64,000 nucleotides of DNA, taken from contig CAUWGX010000003.1 of the NCBI GenBank assembly GCA_963558565.1, positions 182,088 to 246,087 of the forward strand, given 5' to 3'. The number at the start of each line of letters is the position of its first letter. The stretch's first letter is position 1. The stretch is from Atopostipes sp963558565 (lineage in GTDB: Bacteria; Bacillota; Bacilli; Lactobacillales; Carnobacteriaceae_A). The position numbers were made by a program, and so were the translations under genes. Of the stretch, positions 34,170-42,602 are shown in pieces. The notes beneath the pieces are model-generated. The model saw only the letters and a program-made list of their open reading frames with translations. It was not told the DNA's origin and ran no database searches.

Positions 34170-36473
34170 ATGCTTTGTGAAAGATGTAGACAAAATGAAG
34201 CAACCATTCATTTAACAACGAGAGTTAATGGACAAAGACGTGAAATCGATATTTGTCAAAATTGCTATCGTGAAATTAGACAACAAAATAGTCAAAATAA
34301 CCCAAATAACCCACGCAATTCTAGACGAAGTTCCGATCCATTTGGCTTTGGAAACTTTGATGAATTGTTCCGTGCTATGAGCAGCGGTCCTCAAAGACAA
34401 AGACCCGCTCAAGGATTTCCAGCAGATGGTCGTGGCGGTAACGTTCCCCCTCAAGAGGGTGGCGGCGGAGGCTTGCTTGACGAGTTCGGAATCAACTTAA
34501 ACGATATGGCGCGCGAAGGAAAAATTGATGGCGTCATTGGTCGTGACGAAGAAATCGAACGTGTCAGTGAGATTTTGAACCGTCGAAATAAAAACAACCC
34601 CGTATTAATTGGTGAAGCGGGTGTTGGTAAGACAGCGATCGTCGAAGGAATGGCTCTAAAAATTGTCAACGGCGAAGTGCCCCAAAAACTGGCGGACAAA
34701 GAAATTATCCAATTAGATGTTTCTTCCCTTGTTTCTGGTACAGGAATTCGTGGACAGTTTGAGGAAAAAATGCAACAATTAATCGCTGAATTAGAAGCTG
34801 ACCCAAGCATTATCTTATTTATTGATGAGATTCACCAAATTGTAGGTGCAGGTTCAGCTGAAGGTTCAAATACTGATGCTGGAAATATCTTAAAACCAGC
34901 ACTTGCTCGTGGTGAAATTCAATTAATTGGTGCGACTACTTTAAACGAATACCGTGTGATCGAAAAAGACTCAGCACTTGAACGTCGATTACAACCGGTT
35001 CGTGTAGATGAACCAAACTTAGATGAGACTTATACCATCATCAAAGGGATTCAAAAACAATATGAAGATTACCACCACGTAAAATATTCAGAAGATGCGA
35101 TTCGAGCAGCGATCGATTTATCCGACCGTTATATTCAAGACAGATTCTTACCGGACAAAGCGATCGACTTGTTAGACGAATCAGGTTCGAAGAAAAACTT
35201 GACCATTCAAGTACAAGATCCTGAAACCATTCAAGGTAAAATTGATGACGCTGAAAAAGCAAAACAAGACGCGACTGATCGTGAAGACTTTGAAAAAGCC
35301 GCTTTTTATCGTGATCAAATTTCAAAATACGAAGAAATGCTTGAACAACAAGTTCCAGAATCACACACCCCTTCTGTTACCGAACAAGATATGATTAATA
35401 TCATTGAAATTAAAACAGGTATTCCAGTGGGTGAATTGAAAGAAAAAGAACAAACGCAATTACGTGATTTAGACAAAGAACTCGCAAAAGTCGTTGTCGG
35501 ACAAGACAATGCAATTGATAAAGTAACACGTGCAGTTCGTCGTAATCGTATCGGTTTACGAAAAACGAACCGACCAATTGGCTCCTTCCTATTCGTAGGA
35601 CCAACGGGTGTTGGTAAGACAGAGCTTGCGAAAGCTTTAACCTTTGAGTTGTTCGGAAACCGTGATGCTTACGTTCGTCTCGACATGAGTGAGTTTATGG
35701 ACCGACACAGCACGAGTAAATTAATCGGTTCACCTCCAGGATATGTCGGTTATGATGAAGCCGGTCAATTGACTGAGCAAATTCGTCGGAACCCTTACAG
35801 TTTAATCTTGGTGGATGAGGTTGAAAAAGCGCACCCAGATGTCTTGAATATGTTCCTTCAAATTATGGATGATGGTCGTTTAACAGACGCACAAGGTCGT
35901 ACGGTTGACTTCAAGAATACCATCATCATTATGACCAGTAACGCAGGAACTGGCGGTGGCGAAGCAAACGTTGGTTTCGGTGCTACACTTGAAGGTACAC
36001 AACAATCCATCTTGAACCAATTAGGTGACTATTTCAAACCAGAATTCTTGAACCGTTTCGACGCGATCGTGGAATTCAACGCTCTTTCTAAAGAGAACTT
36101 ATTGGGTATCGTCGAGATTATGCTAGATGAAATTAATGATTCAATGGCTGAGCACGATATTCAAATCCACGTCGACCAAGAAGCGAAAGAAAAACTCGTG
36201 GACTTAGGGTACAACCCAGATATGGGTGCTCGTCCACTCCGTCGTGTGATTGAAGAACAAATCGAAGATAAAATTGCTGAATTCTATCTTGAAAATCCAG
36301 ACGTCGGTGAAATTAACGTCACCGTCAATGACGATGATGAAATTATCGTTGAAAAAGATGCAGAAGCGGCAGAAGAAAACAATTCGGAAAACGCAGAAGC
36401 TTCAGACAATGCAGATGAAAATGTGGAAGATAATGCTGAAGACAATACTGACGAAGAAACCGATGAAGAATAA
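34170..36473 (+). CDS. clpE: ATP-dependent Clp protease ATPase subunit ClpE
   Basis: ClpE is an Hsp100 unfoldase working with ClpP under heat and misfolding stress. From the ATG at 34170 it has 767 residues: an N-terminal zinc finger with two CxxC pairs (CERC near residue 3, CQNC near 29), a Gly/Pro/Gln-rich linker, AAA1 with 'GEAGVGKTAIVEG' (about 150), a UVR-type linker motif ('DREDFEKAAFYRDQI', about 368-382), AAA2 with 'GPTGVGKTELAKAL' (about 475), and a C-terminal D2-small domain. The last ~40 residues form an Asp/Glu/Asn tail that is unusual for ClpE. The longest frame starts at 34137, but the first zinc-finger Met has AAAGGA 11 bases upstream. CtsR boxes lie on its promoter. Confidence 0.95.
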   Translation: MLCERCRQNEATIHLTTRVNGQRREIDICQNCYREIRQQNSQNNPNNPRNSRRSSDPFGFGNFDELFRAMSSGPQRQRPAQGFPADGRGGNVPPQEGGGGGLLDEFGINLNDMAREGKIDGVIGRDEEIERVSEILNRRNKNNPVLIGEAGVGKTAIVEGMALKIVNGEVPQKLADKEIIQLDVSSLVSGTGIRGQFEEKMQQLIAELEADPSIILFIDEIHQIVGAGSAEGSNTDAGNILKPALARGEIQLIGATTLNEYRVIEKDSALERRLQPVRVDEPNLDETYTIIKGIQKQYEDYHHVKYSEDAIRAAIDLSDRYIQDRFLPDKAIDLLDESGSKKNLTIQVQDPETIQGKIDDAEKAKQDATDREDFEKAAFYRDQISKYEEMLEQQVPESHTPSVTEQDMINIIEIKTGIPVGELKEKEQTQLRDLDKELAKVVVGQDNAIDKVTRAVRRNRIGLRKTNRPIGSFLFVGPTGVGKTELAKALTFELFGNRDAYVRLDMSEFMDRHSTSKLIGSPPGYVGYDEAGQLTEQIRRNPYSLILVDEVEKAHPDVLNMFLQIMDDGRLTDAQGRTVDFKNTIIIMTSNAGTGGGEANVGFGATLEGTQQSILNQLGDYFKPEFLNRFDAIVEFNALSKENLLGIVEIMLDEINDSMAEHDIQIHVDQEAKEKLVDLGYNPDMGARPLRRVIEEQIEDKIAEFYLENPDVGEINVTVNDDDEIIVEKDAEAAEENNSENAEASDNADENVEDNAEDNTDEETDEE

Positions 36474-36523
36474 ACTTCTCCCCTTTTAAATAAAAGCAAA
36501 CGGCCGAAAAATGAGCCGGTAAC

Positions 36524-36570
36524 CAAAAATCTCCCAACACATTTTCAAAGAATGTGTTGGGGGATTTTTT
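36524..36570 (+). terminator. Terminator of clpE
   Basis: AAATC-CCCAACACATT and AATGTGTTGGG-GATTT form an approximately 17-bp stem with one mismatch, followed by a T-run. Confidence 0.92.
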
Positions 36571-36655
36571 ATTTTACCGCGTTCTACACCATGGTTGGCC
36601 ACAAGCCTAACACTGTGACACCCAAATTAAACTTTATCCTTCTTCTTTTTAAATA

Positions 36656-36700
36656 AAAAACCGGTCGTTACTTTGACATTAAAAAGTAGCGACCGGTTTT
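36656..36700 (-). terminator. Terminator of the barnase/barstar operon
   Basis: AAAACCGGTCG-TACTTT and AAAGTA-CGACCGGTTTT form an approximately 17-bp stem with T-run on the minus strand, seven bases after the barstar stop. Confidence 0.92.
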
Positions 36701-36706
36701 CCTTCT

Positions 36707-37000
36707 TTATTCTTCTTCATCTATTTCTTCTGCATAAAAATAGATCTGATAATTGTCGGTGGTTTGTTGAAGATTTTGAAAGAGTTGTATGAGTTTTTCA
36801 CCATAGCCATCCAATTTTTCAATCACTTTTGCGACATTTTTAAAATAAATAGTGGTTGGTTCTTTTTCTTCCGTCAAGACATCCCATAGAGCATCCAAGT
36901 TGTTGCCAAAATAACTGGGGAAAGAAAAGACACGACTTAAATGAATATACATCGCTTTTTTTGAAGTCATGGCTGCCCCATCAATAATTAGTTCTTTCAT
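36707..37000 (-). CDS. Barstar family ribonuclease inhibitor
   Basis: A 97-residue barstar-like protein. The segment 'YFGNNLDALWDVLTE' (residues 30-44) aligns with the barnase-binding helix of Bacillus amyloliquefaciens barstar: Y30, D36, W39 and D40 correspond to Tyr29/30, Asp35, Trp38 and Asp39, the residues that plug the barnase active site. It acts in the cytoplasm to protect the producer from its own RNase. The start overlaps the barnase stop by four bases (ATGA), so toxin and inhibitor are translationally coupled. Confidence 0.92.
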   Translation of the reverse strand: MKELIIDGAAMTSKKAMYIHLSRVFSFPSYFGNNLDALWDVLTEEKEPTTIYFKNVAKVIEKLDGYGEKLIQLFQNLQQTTDNYQIYFYAEEIDEEE

Positions 37001-37491
37001 GAATGTTCGTCACCTACTTCCAATTCTTCAAAGGTTTCGTAATGGTCTTCTGTATAGAAATATAACCCATCGTTCGAATAAATCAACCGTTTTGCATTCC
37101 GATATCCCCCATCATATTCGATATCGGCTTCATGATAATCTCGTCCAGGATCTTCCGGCAGTATTTCTTCAAAGTTCCCAAAGTAGTCACCGCCAATGCT
37201 CGCGCCGGGCGCGACTTCCCAAAGGTTACCTGCCTGAGCATCCCAACCTAAATCACGAGCTTCTTCTTTGGTTAAATAATTTTCTGGCAACTCGCCGTAA
37301 AGCTCAATATATTCCGCGACTTCATAAGGCGTGTCATACGTTTCCCCTTCTACAACATGGGTTGTTTCTACCTCATCCGTCGTCGATGTGTCTATCTCTT
37401 CCGGTGTTGGAACGAGCTCACAAGCGGTTAGTAAAAGTCCGAATAGCGGCACCAGCCACCATCGCCAAAACTTCTTGCGCATTTTTTTCAC
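36997..37491 (-). CDS. Barnase-like ribonuclease with lipoprotein-type signal
   Basis: The 164-residue precursor has a signal peptide (residues 1-23) ending in a lipobox, 'LLTAC', with C24, then a Thr/Glu-rich spacer and a barnase (microbial RNase N1) domain from about residue 55. All catalytic positions are kept: K75, E121, D123, R131, R135 and H150 correspond to barnase Lys27, Glu73, Asp75, Arg83, Arg87 and His102; 'GWDAQAGNLWEVAPGASIGG' matches the base-binding region. The start may be GTG at 37491 (AAGGAG eight bases before) or ATG at 37482. Barnase is normally fully secreted; a lipid anchor would hold it on the cell surface. Confidence 0.92.
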   Translation of the reverse strand: MKKMRKKFWRWWLVPLFGLLLTACELVPTPEEIDTSTTDEVETTHVVEGETYDTPYEVAEYIELYGELPENYLTKEEARDLGWDAQAGNLWEVAPGASIGGDYFGNFEEILPEDPGRDYHEADIEYDGGYRNAKRLIYSNDGLYFYTEDHYETFEELEVGDEHS

Positions 37492-37546
37492 CTCGTTTAC
37501 TCCTTAAACGATTTTAACTGAGTGTACGTTAAATCCTTTTTCTTTT

Positions 37547-39136
37547 CTATAATAATGAATGCAGTTCAACATCTGGATATTTGCCAGTAAACCAGCGAAT
37601 CGCAAATTCACTTTCAAATAATATGACAGGCTGGTCCTCGCGGTCTTTAGCCAGTAAACTACGGCTCGTACTCATATCGTCTTGAAGTTGTTCTGGATCA
37701 ATCCAGCGCGCGATACGATGGCCGAGAGGGCTCATCACCACTTCGGAATTATATTCATTGTTCATACGTTGTTCAAAAACTTCAAATTGCAGCTGGCCTA
37801 CAGCGCCTAAAATATATTCACCGGTATAATAATTTTTATAAAGCTGAATCGCGCCTTCTTGTACGAGTTGCTCAATCCCTTTGTGGTAAGATTTTTGTTT
37901 CATTACGTTTTTAGCTTCCACTTTCATAAAGATTTCTGGCGTAAATTGTGGCAAGTCTTTATACGTAATTTTTTCTTTCCCGGCATAAATCGTGTCACCT
38001 ATTTGGAAATTACCGGTATCATAAAGTCCGATGATATCGCCGGCCACCGCATGTTTGACAATTTTACGGTCTTCCGCCATAAATTGGGTAGAATTGTTGA
38101 GGCGGAAGTCTCTTTCTGTCCGTGATAACGTGACATTCATGCCCGGAATAAATTGCCCCGAAGCAATGCGCACAAAAGCGATTCGGTCGCGGTGTCGTGG
38201 GTCCATGTTGGCTTGAATTTTGAAAATAAAGCCTGAGAACTCTTCGTCAGTTGGGTCGATTTCGTGCTCTTCTTCATCGACAGTCGGGGTGGGTTCCGGC
38301 GCAAACTCTAAGAACGTTTCTAAGAAAGATTGTACGCCAAAGCCAGTTAAGGCTGAACCGAAAAACACAGGCGTTAATTCGCCCGCCGCAATCGCTTCTT
38401 CGGAGAATTCATTCCCCGCAATTTTTAACAGTTCCACTTCTTCTAGGACTTCTTCATATAAGCGGTCCTCTTTTAAGCGATGCTCGCCTTCAATTTCGCC
38501 AGCTTCGTTTAAGGGGAGGTATAATTCGCCTTCATTCCACTCGTCGGGATCATTAAATTCAATCCGGTTATGGTAAATATCATAAACACCGATCAAACTC
38601 GTGCCTGAACCAATCGGCCAGTTCATTGGATAAGCGTCAATCTCTAAAACTTCTTCCAATTCTTCGACTAAATCAATCGGCTCTCGGCCATCACGGTCTA
38701 ATTTATTCATAAAGGTAAAAATAGGAATGCCTCGCATACGACAAACTTTAAATAACTTTTCCGTCTGCGCTTCAATCCCGTTCGCCGTATCAACGACCAT
38801 GACCCCTGAGTCGACAGCCATTAAAGTTCGATACGTATCTTCCGAGAAGTCCTCGTGCCCAGGCGTGTCTAAAATATTCACTTGTTTATCATCATAATTA
38901 AAATGCATCACCGAACTGGTGACGGAAATCCCCCGTTGTTTCTCCACTTCCATCCAGTCTGAGGTCGCAAATTTTCCTGTTTTACGTCCTTTAACCGTCC
39001 CCGCTTGGCGAATCGCGCCTCCGAGTTTCAACATTTGTTCAGTAATGGTTGTCTTCCCGGCATCCGGGTGGGAGATAATTGCAAATGTTCGGCGTTGCTC
39101 CACTTCATTTTGTAAGGTTGCTTGATCTACTTCCAT
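37547..39136 (-). CDS. prfC: Peptide chain release factor 3
   Basis: RF3 is a translational GTPase that recycles RF1/RF2 after termination. The G1 motif is in 'ISHPDAGKTTITEQML' (about residues 18-33), G2/G3 in 'GISVTSSVMHF' and 'NILDTPGHEDFSEDTYR' (about 84-100), G4 in 'TFMNKLDRDGREPIDL'. The 529-residue length fits RF3. The longest frame begins with TTG at 39154 inside a purine-rich ribosome site; the ATG at 39136 is preferred. It stands just upstream of the barnase gene (55-bp gap), and no terminator is seen between them, so readthrough into the toxin genes is possible. Confidence 0.95.
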   Translation of the reverse strand: MEVDQATLQNEVEQRRTFAIISHPDAGKTTITEQMLKLGGAIRQAGTVKGRKTGKFATSDWMEVEKQRGISVTSSVMHFNYDDKQVNILDTPGHEDFSEDTYRTLMAVDSGVMVVDTANGIEAQTEKLFKVCRMRGIPIFTFMNKLDRDGREPIDLVEELEEVLEIDAYPMNWPIGSGTSLIGVYDIYHNRIEFNDPDEWNEGELYLPLNEAGEIEGEHRLKEDRLYEEVLEEVELLKIAGNEFSEEAIAAGELTPVFFGSALTGFGVQSFLETFLEFAPEPTPTVDEEEHEIDPTDEEFSGFIFKIQANMDPRHRDRIAFVRIASGQFIPGMNVTLSRTERDFRLNNSTQFMAEDRKIVKHAVAGDIIGLYDTGNFQIGDTIYAGKEKITYKDLPQFTPEIFMKVEAKNVMKQKSYHKGIEQLVQEGAIQLYKNYYTGEYILGAVGQLQFEVFEQRMNNEYNSEVVMSPLGHRIARWIDPEQLQDDMSTSRSLLAKDREDQPVILFESEFAIRWFTGKYPDVELHSLL

Positions 39137-39445
39137 TAATATATCCACTTCCAAATTCTAAAAATTTTTCTTTGTTTTTTACATTTCAATACTTTTCTGA
39201 TTGTTCTATTTTCTGTCCGTTTCATTCCATCGCTCAGACGATAAAGTTGCCCTCGTCATTTGAGCATGCTTTTATATTTTAAAGTAAAATAGCGAACTTG
39301 CAACAGGTTTTAAAATCTTTTTCGTCCTTTTCGACGCCAATACCCCTTTTTCTCTGTTTTTTCATGAATGCTCTCTTATCATATGACATTCTGCTCGATT
39401 CTTGTTACGCTCATCTTTGTATTTTATAAAAAAGGAGCCTATAAT

Positions 39446-39898
39446 ATGACACAAGCGACCATTCAAGCCGTATGGACAACGGACACGCAATCCGAAGTTT
39501 ACCAGGACGCTATCGCTATTCGTTACGACGTTTTTATTACCGAGCAAAAATTTCCTGAAGGTTCAGATATTGACGACTTGGAGGCAGCAGCTGAGCATCT
39601 CGTACTCTATGACCCCACGGGACGTCCTTTAGCGACGGCACGGATTTATGCTGTAGACGAGCATGTCTTTCGCATTGAGCGCGTAGCCGTTTTAAAAGCA
39701 GCCCGTAAAATGGGCTTAGGCAAAGTATTAATCCACCAGATGGAAGAACGCATTGCGGCCCGTGGGGGTCAAAAGATCATCCTCAATAGTGAAAGTCCCG
39801 CGGTAGGTTTTTATAAAAAATACGGGTATGAAAAAGTAGGGACTGAGTTTTTAGACTTCCATATTATGCACCAAAAAATGGTTAAAGCACTCCCCTAG
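39446..39898 (+). CDS. GNAT family N-acetyltransferase (first of a tandem pair)
   Basis: A 150-residue ElaA/YitI-like GNAT protein. The acetyl-CoA loop is 'VLKAARKMGLGKVLIHQME' (about residues 80-98, R/QxxGxG/A type) and the N-terminal 'AIRYDVFITEQKFPEGSDID' is typical of the subfamily. The longest frame starts at 39368, but the ATG at 39446 has AAAGGAG at seven bases. The substrate is unknown. It is paralogous to the next gene. Confidence 0.88.
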   Translation: MTQATIQAVWTTDTQSEVYQDAIAIRYDVFITEQKFPEGSDIDDLEAAAEHLVLYDPTGRPLATARIYAVDEHVFRIERVAVLKAARKMGLGKVLIHQMEERIAARGGQKIILNSESPAVGFYKKYGYEKVGTEFLDFHIMHQKMVKALP

Positions 39899-39925
39899 CA
39901 TCGACAAAAATAAGGAGCTGATAAG

Positions 39926-40369
39926 ATGGTACAAATGATTTGGACCAATGATTTAGATTCAAAAACATATCAAGACGCGCTCAAGATTCGCTATGAAGTG
40001 TTCGTGGAAGAACAAAAGGTCCCTGTAGAGCTAGAAGTCGACGACCTTGAAGAGCAGTCCCATCATGTGGTGTTGTATCAAGACGACCAACCGCTTGGAA
40101 CAGCGCGCATTTACCACCAAGGAGATGGCGTGTATAAAATTCAACGCGTCGCCGTTTTAAGCTCGCAGCGCGGACACGGTTTCGGCGCTCAGCTGATGCA
40201 AGCGTGCGAACAAAAAATCCAGCAACTGCAAGGGTCCAAAATTACTTTAGGCGCCCAACTGCACGCATTACCTTTTTATGAAAAGCTAGGTTATCTCGTC
40301 GAAGGCCCTGAATTTATGGACGCAGGGATTCCGCATCGGACAGTGACGAAAACCGTAGCAAAATCCTAA
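39926..40369 (+). CDS. GNAT family N-acetyltransferase (second of a tandem pair)
   Basis: A 147-residue paralogue of the preceding protein: 'DLDSKTYQDALKIRYEVFVE' lines up with the first copy, and the acetyl-CoA loop 'VLSSQRGHGFGAQLM' (about 75-89) is intact. AAGGAG lies 8 bases before the ATG. The pair is 27 bp apart and ends at one terminator, pointing to a local duplication transcribed as an operon. Substrate unknown. Confidence 0.88.
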   Translation: MVQMIWTNDLDSKTYQDALKIRYEVFVEEQKVPVELEVDDLEEQSHHVVLYQDDQPLGTARIYHQGDGVYKIQRVAVLSSQRGHGFGAQLMQACEQKIQQLQGSKITLGAQLHALPFYEKLGYLVEGPEFMDAGIPHRTVTKTVAKS

Positions 40370-40384
40370 AAAACATAAAATAAA

Positions 40385-40446
40385 GAGTAGATAGTCTAAA
40401 TCACTGCGGGGATTTCACCTTGTGCATTTAGGTATCTACTTTTTTA
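40385..40446. terminator. Convergent terminator between GNAT pair and DUF3006 gene
   Basis: A long inverted repeat (AGTAGATA--TAAAT and ATTTA--TATCTACT) around a GC-rich loop, with T-run after the right arm; it can serve both converging transcripts. Confidence 0.75.
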
Positions 40447-40447
40447 A

Positions 40448-40699
40448 TTATCTTTTATTACGACTGCGTTTTAATAAAGCTTCTCTTTTGGCGCGGGCCG
40501 ATTGTTCGCGGCGCTGCCGTTCTTTGGGTAATTTAGCCCCGAGTTTGAGCTGATCATCCGCTTCGATTTCGACTTCAAAAACATCGCCCGTTTCTGCATC
40601 GGGTGGTAATTCCGCGGCCTTGATATGAAATGTTTTCGCTACAACATCGACGACAAAAACGGCCCAAGCGCCATTCACTTCCTCAAAGACTGCTCGCAT
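40448..40699 (-). CDS. DUF3006 domain protein
   Basis: The first ~65 residues ('AVFEEVNGAWAVFVVD', 'DVFEVEIEAD') fit DUF3006, small beta proteins often encoded next to ComEC/Rec2-like metallo-beta-lactamase genes, as here. The C-terminus is strongly basic (RQRREQ-RAKREALLKRSRNKR). The frame extends to a GTG at 40708, but the ATG at 40699 is better spaced to AAAGGTGA, which overlaps the end of the upstream gene. 83 residues. Function unknown. Confidence 0.75.
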   Translation of the reverse strand: MRAVFEEVNGAWAVFVVDVVAKTFHIKAAELPPDAETGDVFEVEIEADDQLKLGAKLPKERQRREQSARAKREALLKRSRNKR

Positions 40700-40704
40700 C
40701 TCTC

Positions 40705-41712
40705 TCACCTTTCTGTTTCCACGTTCACTTCGCCCTGCTCATCAATATAAATCGAAATCGTTCCTAATTCTGCTGTTCCATAAAAAGGAATCCCCGCTTG
40801 CTCCATACGTTCAACCGTTTCAGGAGACGGGTGCCCATAACGGTTATCGATGCCGGCTTGATAGAAAGCGATCTGTGGTTGTACCGCTTCAATCCACGGT
40901 TCACCCGTTGAAGTATTTGAACCATGATGCCCGACAATCATTAAGTCGGACTGCAGCAGACCCCCTCTTTCGATGATCTCATTTTCTTGCGCAATCGAAT
41001 TGTCACCCGTCGTGATGAGTGAGGTGCCATCAAAAGTAAAGCGCGTCGCAATGGATTCATCATTTTGATCTTTTTGCGGACTATCTTGCGGCGGATGTAA
41101 GACTTGGATGTCAAAGACGCCGAGTTGTACTCGCTCGCCTGCTTTTGGTTCCGCATAGTCGGCATTGGAAGCTAAGATCGCATCCAACAATTTATCATAG
41201 ACCTGTGTCGTGTGATCCATGCCATTCATCCACACTTCCTGGACGTCGAAATATTCCAGCACTAAATCGCCATGTCCGATATGATCGGAATCATTATGCG
41301 TGAAAATGAGTAAATCAATCGGTTCTCCAAGACCGATATGTTCATCTAAGTAAGAAATAATTCTTTTCTCGCCGTCATCATGACGGCCTGTATCAATTAA
41401 AATCGAAGTGCCATCACTCCCAATCAGTAAGGTGGCCGCTCCTTGCCCCACATCAAAGATATGAACTTGACCGGTCCCTTCTCCTGCTGTTGGTGTCGGG
41501 GTTCTCGGGGCGTCTGCTTGGCTCATGCGCTGTTCAATATTAGCAGTCGCTTCATCGAGTTTCCCCAACACTTCGCTGAAGTCCACATCGCGGCGGCCCG
41601 TGATGTAGCCCCCAAAAAAGACCATCGCAGCGACGAATAAGCCCAGCAACCAGCGATTTCTTCGTTCTCTTTGTTTTTTCGTTAATTTTCTTCTCTTTGC
41701 CAAACTCTTCAC
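40705..41712 (-). CDS. ComEC/Rec2-related metallo-beta-lactamase fold hydrolase, membrane-anchored
   Basis: The 335-residue protein has a basic cytoplasmic end, one membrane helix (about 22-40, 'LLGLFVAAMVFFGGYITG'), a linker, and an extracellular metallo-beta-lactamase domain with 'FDVGQGAATLLIGSDGTSIL', the metal motif 'FTHNDSDHIGH' (HNDSDH) and 'MIVGHHGSNTST'. This is the C-terminal domain type of ComEC, without the channel part. Such stand-alone forms may act on extracellular DNA or other phosphodiesters. The start is GTG at 41712, overlapping the end of the RluA gene; a TTG at 41703 with GGAG at seven bases is an alternative. Confidence 0.87.
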   Translation of the reverse strand: MKSLAKRRKLTKKQRERRNRWLLGLFVAAMVFFGGYITGRRDVDFSEVLGKLDEATANIEQRMSQADAPRTPTPTAGEGTGQVHIFDVGQGAATLLIGSDGTSILIDTGRHDDGEKRIISYLDEHIGLGEPIDLLIFTHNDSDHIGHGDLVLEYFDVQEVWMNGMDHTTQVYDKLLDAILASNADYAEPKAGERVQLGVFDIQVLHPPQDSPQKDQNDESIATRFTFDGTSLITTGDNSIAQENEIIERGGLLQSDLMIVGHHGSNTSTGEPWIEAVQPQIAFYQAGIDNRYGHPSPETVERMEQAGIPFYGTAELGTISIYIDEQGEVNVETER

Positions 41713-42602
41713 TCCATCTTACGGTTTACTAATGCTTGCATATCCGAAGGCAAAGGGGCTGTAATTTCTAGCCGCTCGCCTGAAAAAGGATGGTCAAACA
41801 CCAACTTTTTACAATGCAAGGCTTGGCGCGTGATCCATTCTTTTGTTCCCCCATATAAATCGTCCCCCGCCAACGGATGCCCTAGATGCGCCATATGCAC
41901 CCGGATCTGGTGAGTCCTTCCTGTATGCAACGCAAGCGATACATGGGACAGGTCCTCGGCTAAGTCATGGAGGACTTTATATTGGGTCAGCGAAGGCTTC
42001 CCATCAGCAGCCACGACCCGTTCAATAATCGAATCGGGTGAGCGCGCAATCGGGGCTTCAATCAGCCCTTCTTTTGCTTCTAAATGACCTTCTACAACCG
42101 CTTCGTAATATTTTTCTAACGTCTGTTCTTCTAATAATTTGCCCATCAGCGAATGCCCGAGCATATTCTTAGCGATTAACATCACGCCACTCGTATAGCG
42201 ATCTAAACGCGTCACGACATGGACCACTTTATGCCGATAATCTTCGCGCAACAAATAACCTTTTACCCGACTGGCGACTGTATCGCCTCGATGCGCTGGT
42301 GACGGCACCGAGATCAAGCCAACCGGTTTATTAATCATTAAATAATGCTCATCTTCATAAAGAATATCTAACGGCTGCTCGGTCGCCACTAAGTTCGGAT
42401 TAGCGGCTTCGACGGGTAACTTCAGTTGCACACGATCGCCCACTTCTAAAGCGGTTCGGATCCGCACTTCTTGGCCGTTGACAACAAAAGCTCCGCCATG
42501 AAATTTCGTCCGTCCGATAATTCGTCGCGAAACACCTTTGTTTTTTAAAAATTCTTTTAAATGTTGCGGTTCATCTTTTTGTACAATCCAGCTTACACTC
42601 AT
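41709..42602 (-). CDS. RluA family pseudouridine synthase
   Basis: A 297-residue RluA/RluD-type enzyme with an S4-like N-terminus ('LKEFLKNKGVSRRIIGRTKF') and catalytic motif 'VVTRLDRYTSGVMLIAKN' (Asp near residue 131; the standard form is RLDR-TSG). The 'TGRTHQIRVHMAHLGHPLAG' segment is a second signature. The tRNA or rRNA target cannot be told. It follows nadK with a four-base overlap, a common pairing in Firmicutes. Confidence 0.93.
   Translation of the reverse strand: MSVSWIVQKDEPQHLKEFLKNKGVSRRIIGRTKFHGGAFVVNGQEVRIRTALEVGDRVQLKLPVEAANPNLVATEQPLDILYEDEHYLMINKPVGLISVPSPAHRGDTVASRVKGYLLREDYRHKVVHVVTRLDRYTSGVMLIAKNMLGHSLMGKLLEEQTLEKYYEAVVEGHLEAKEGLIEAPIARSPDSIIERVVAADGKPSLTQYKVLHDLAEDLSHVSLALHTGRTHQIRVHMAHLGHPLAGDDLYGGTKEWITRQALHCKKLVFDHPFSGERLEITAPLPSDMQALVNRKME

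Noticed and set aside
36997..37491. Barnase-like gene as part of a polymorphic toxin or contact-dependent system
   Set aside because: There is no long delivery protein, LXG/WXG domain or secretion gene next to it; the short protein has its own signal peptide.
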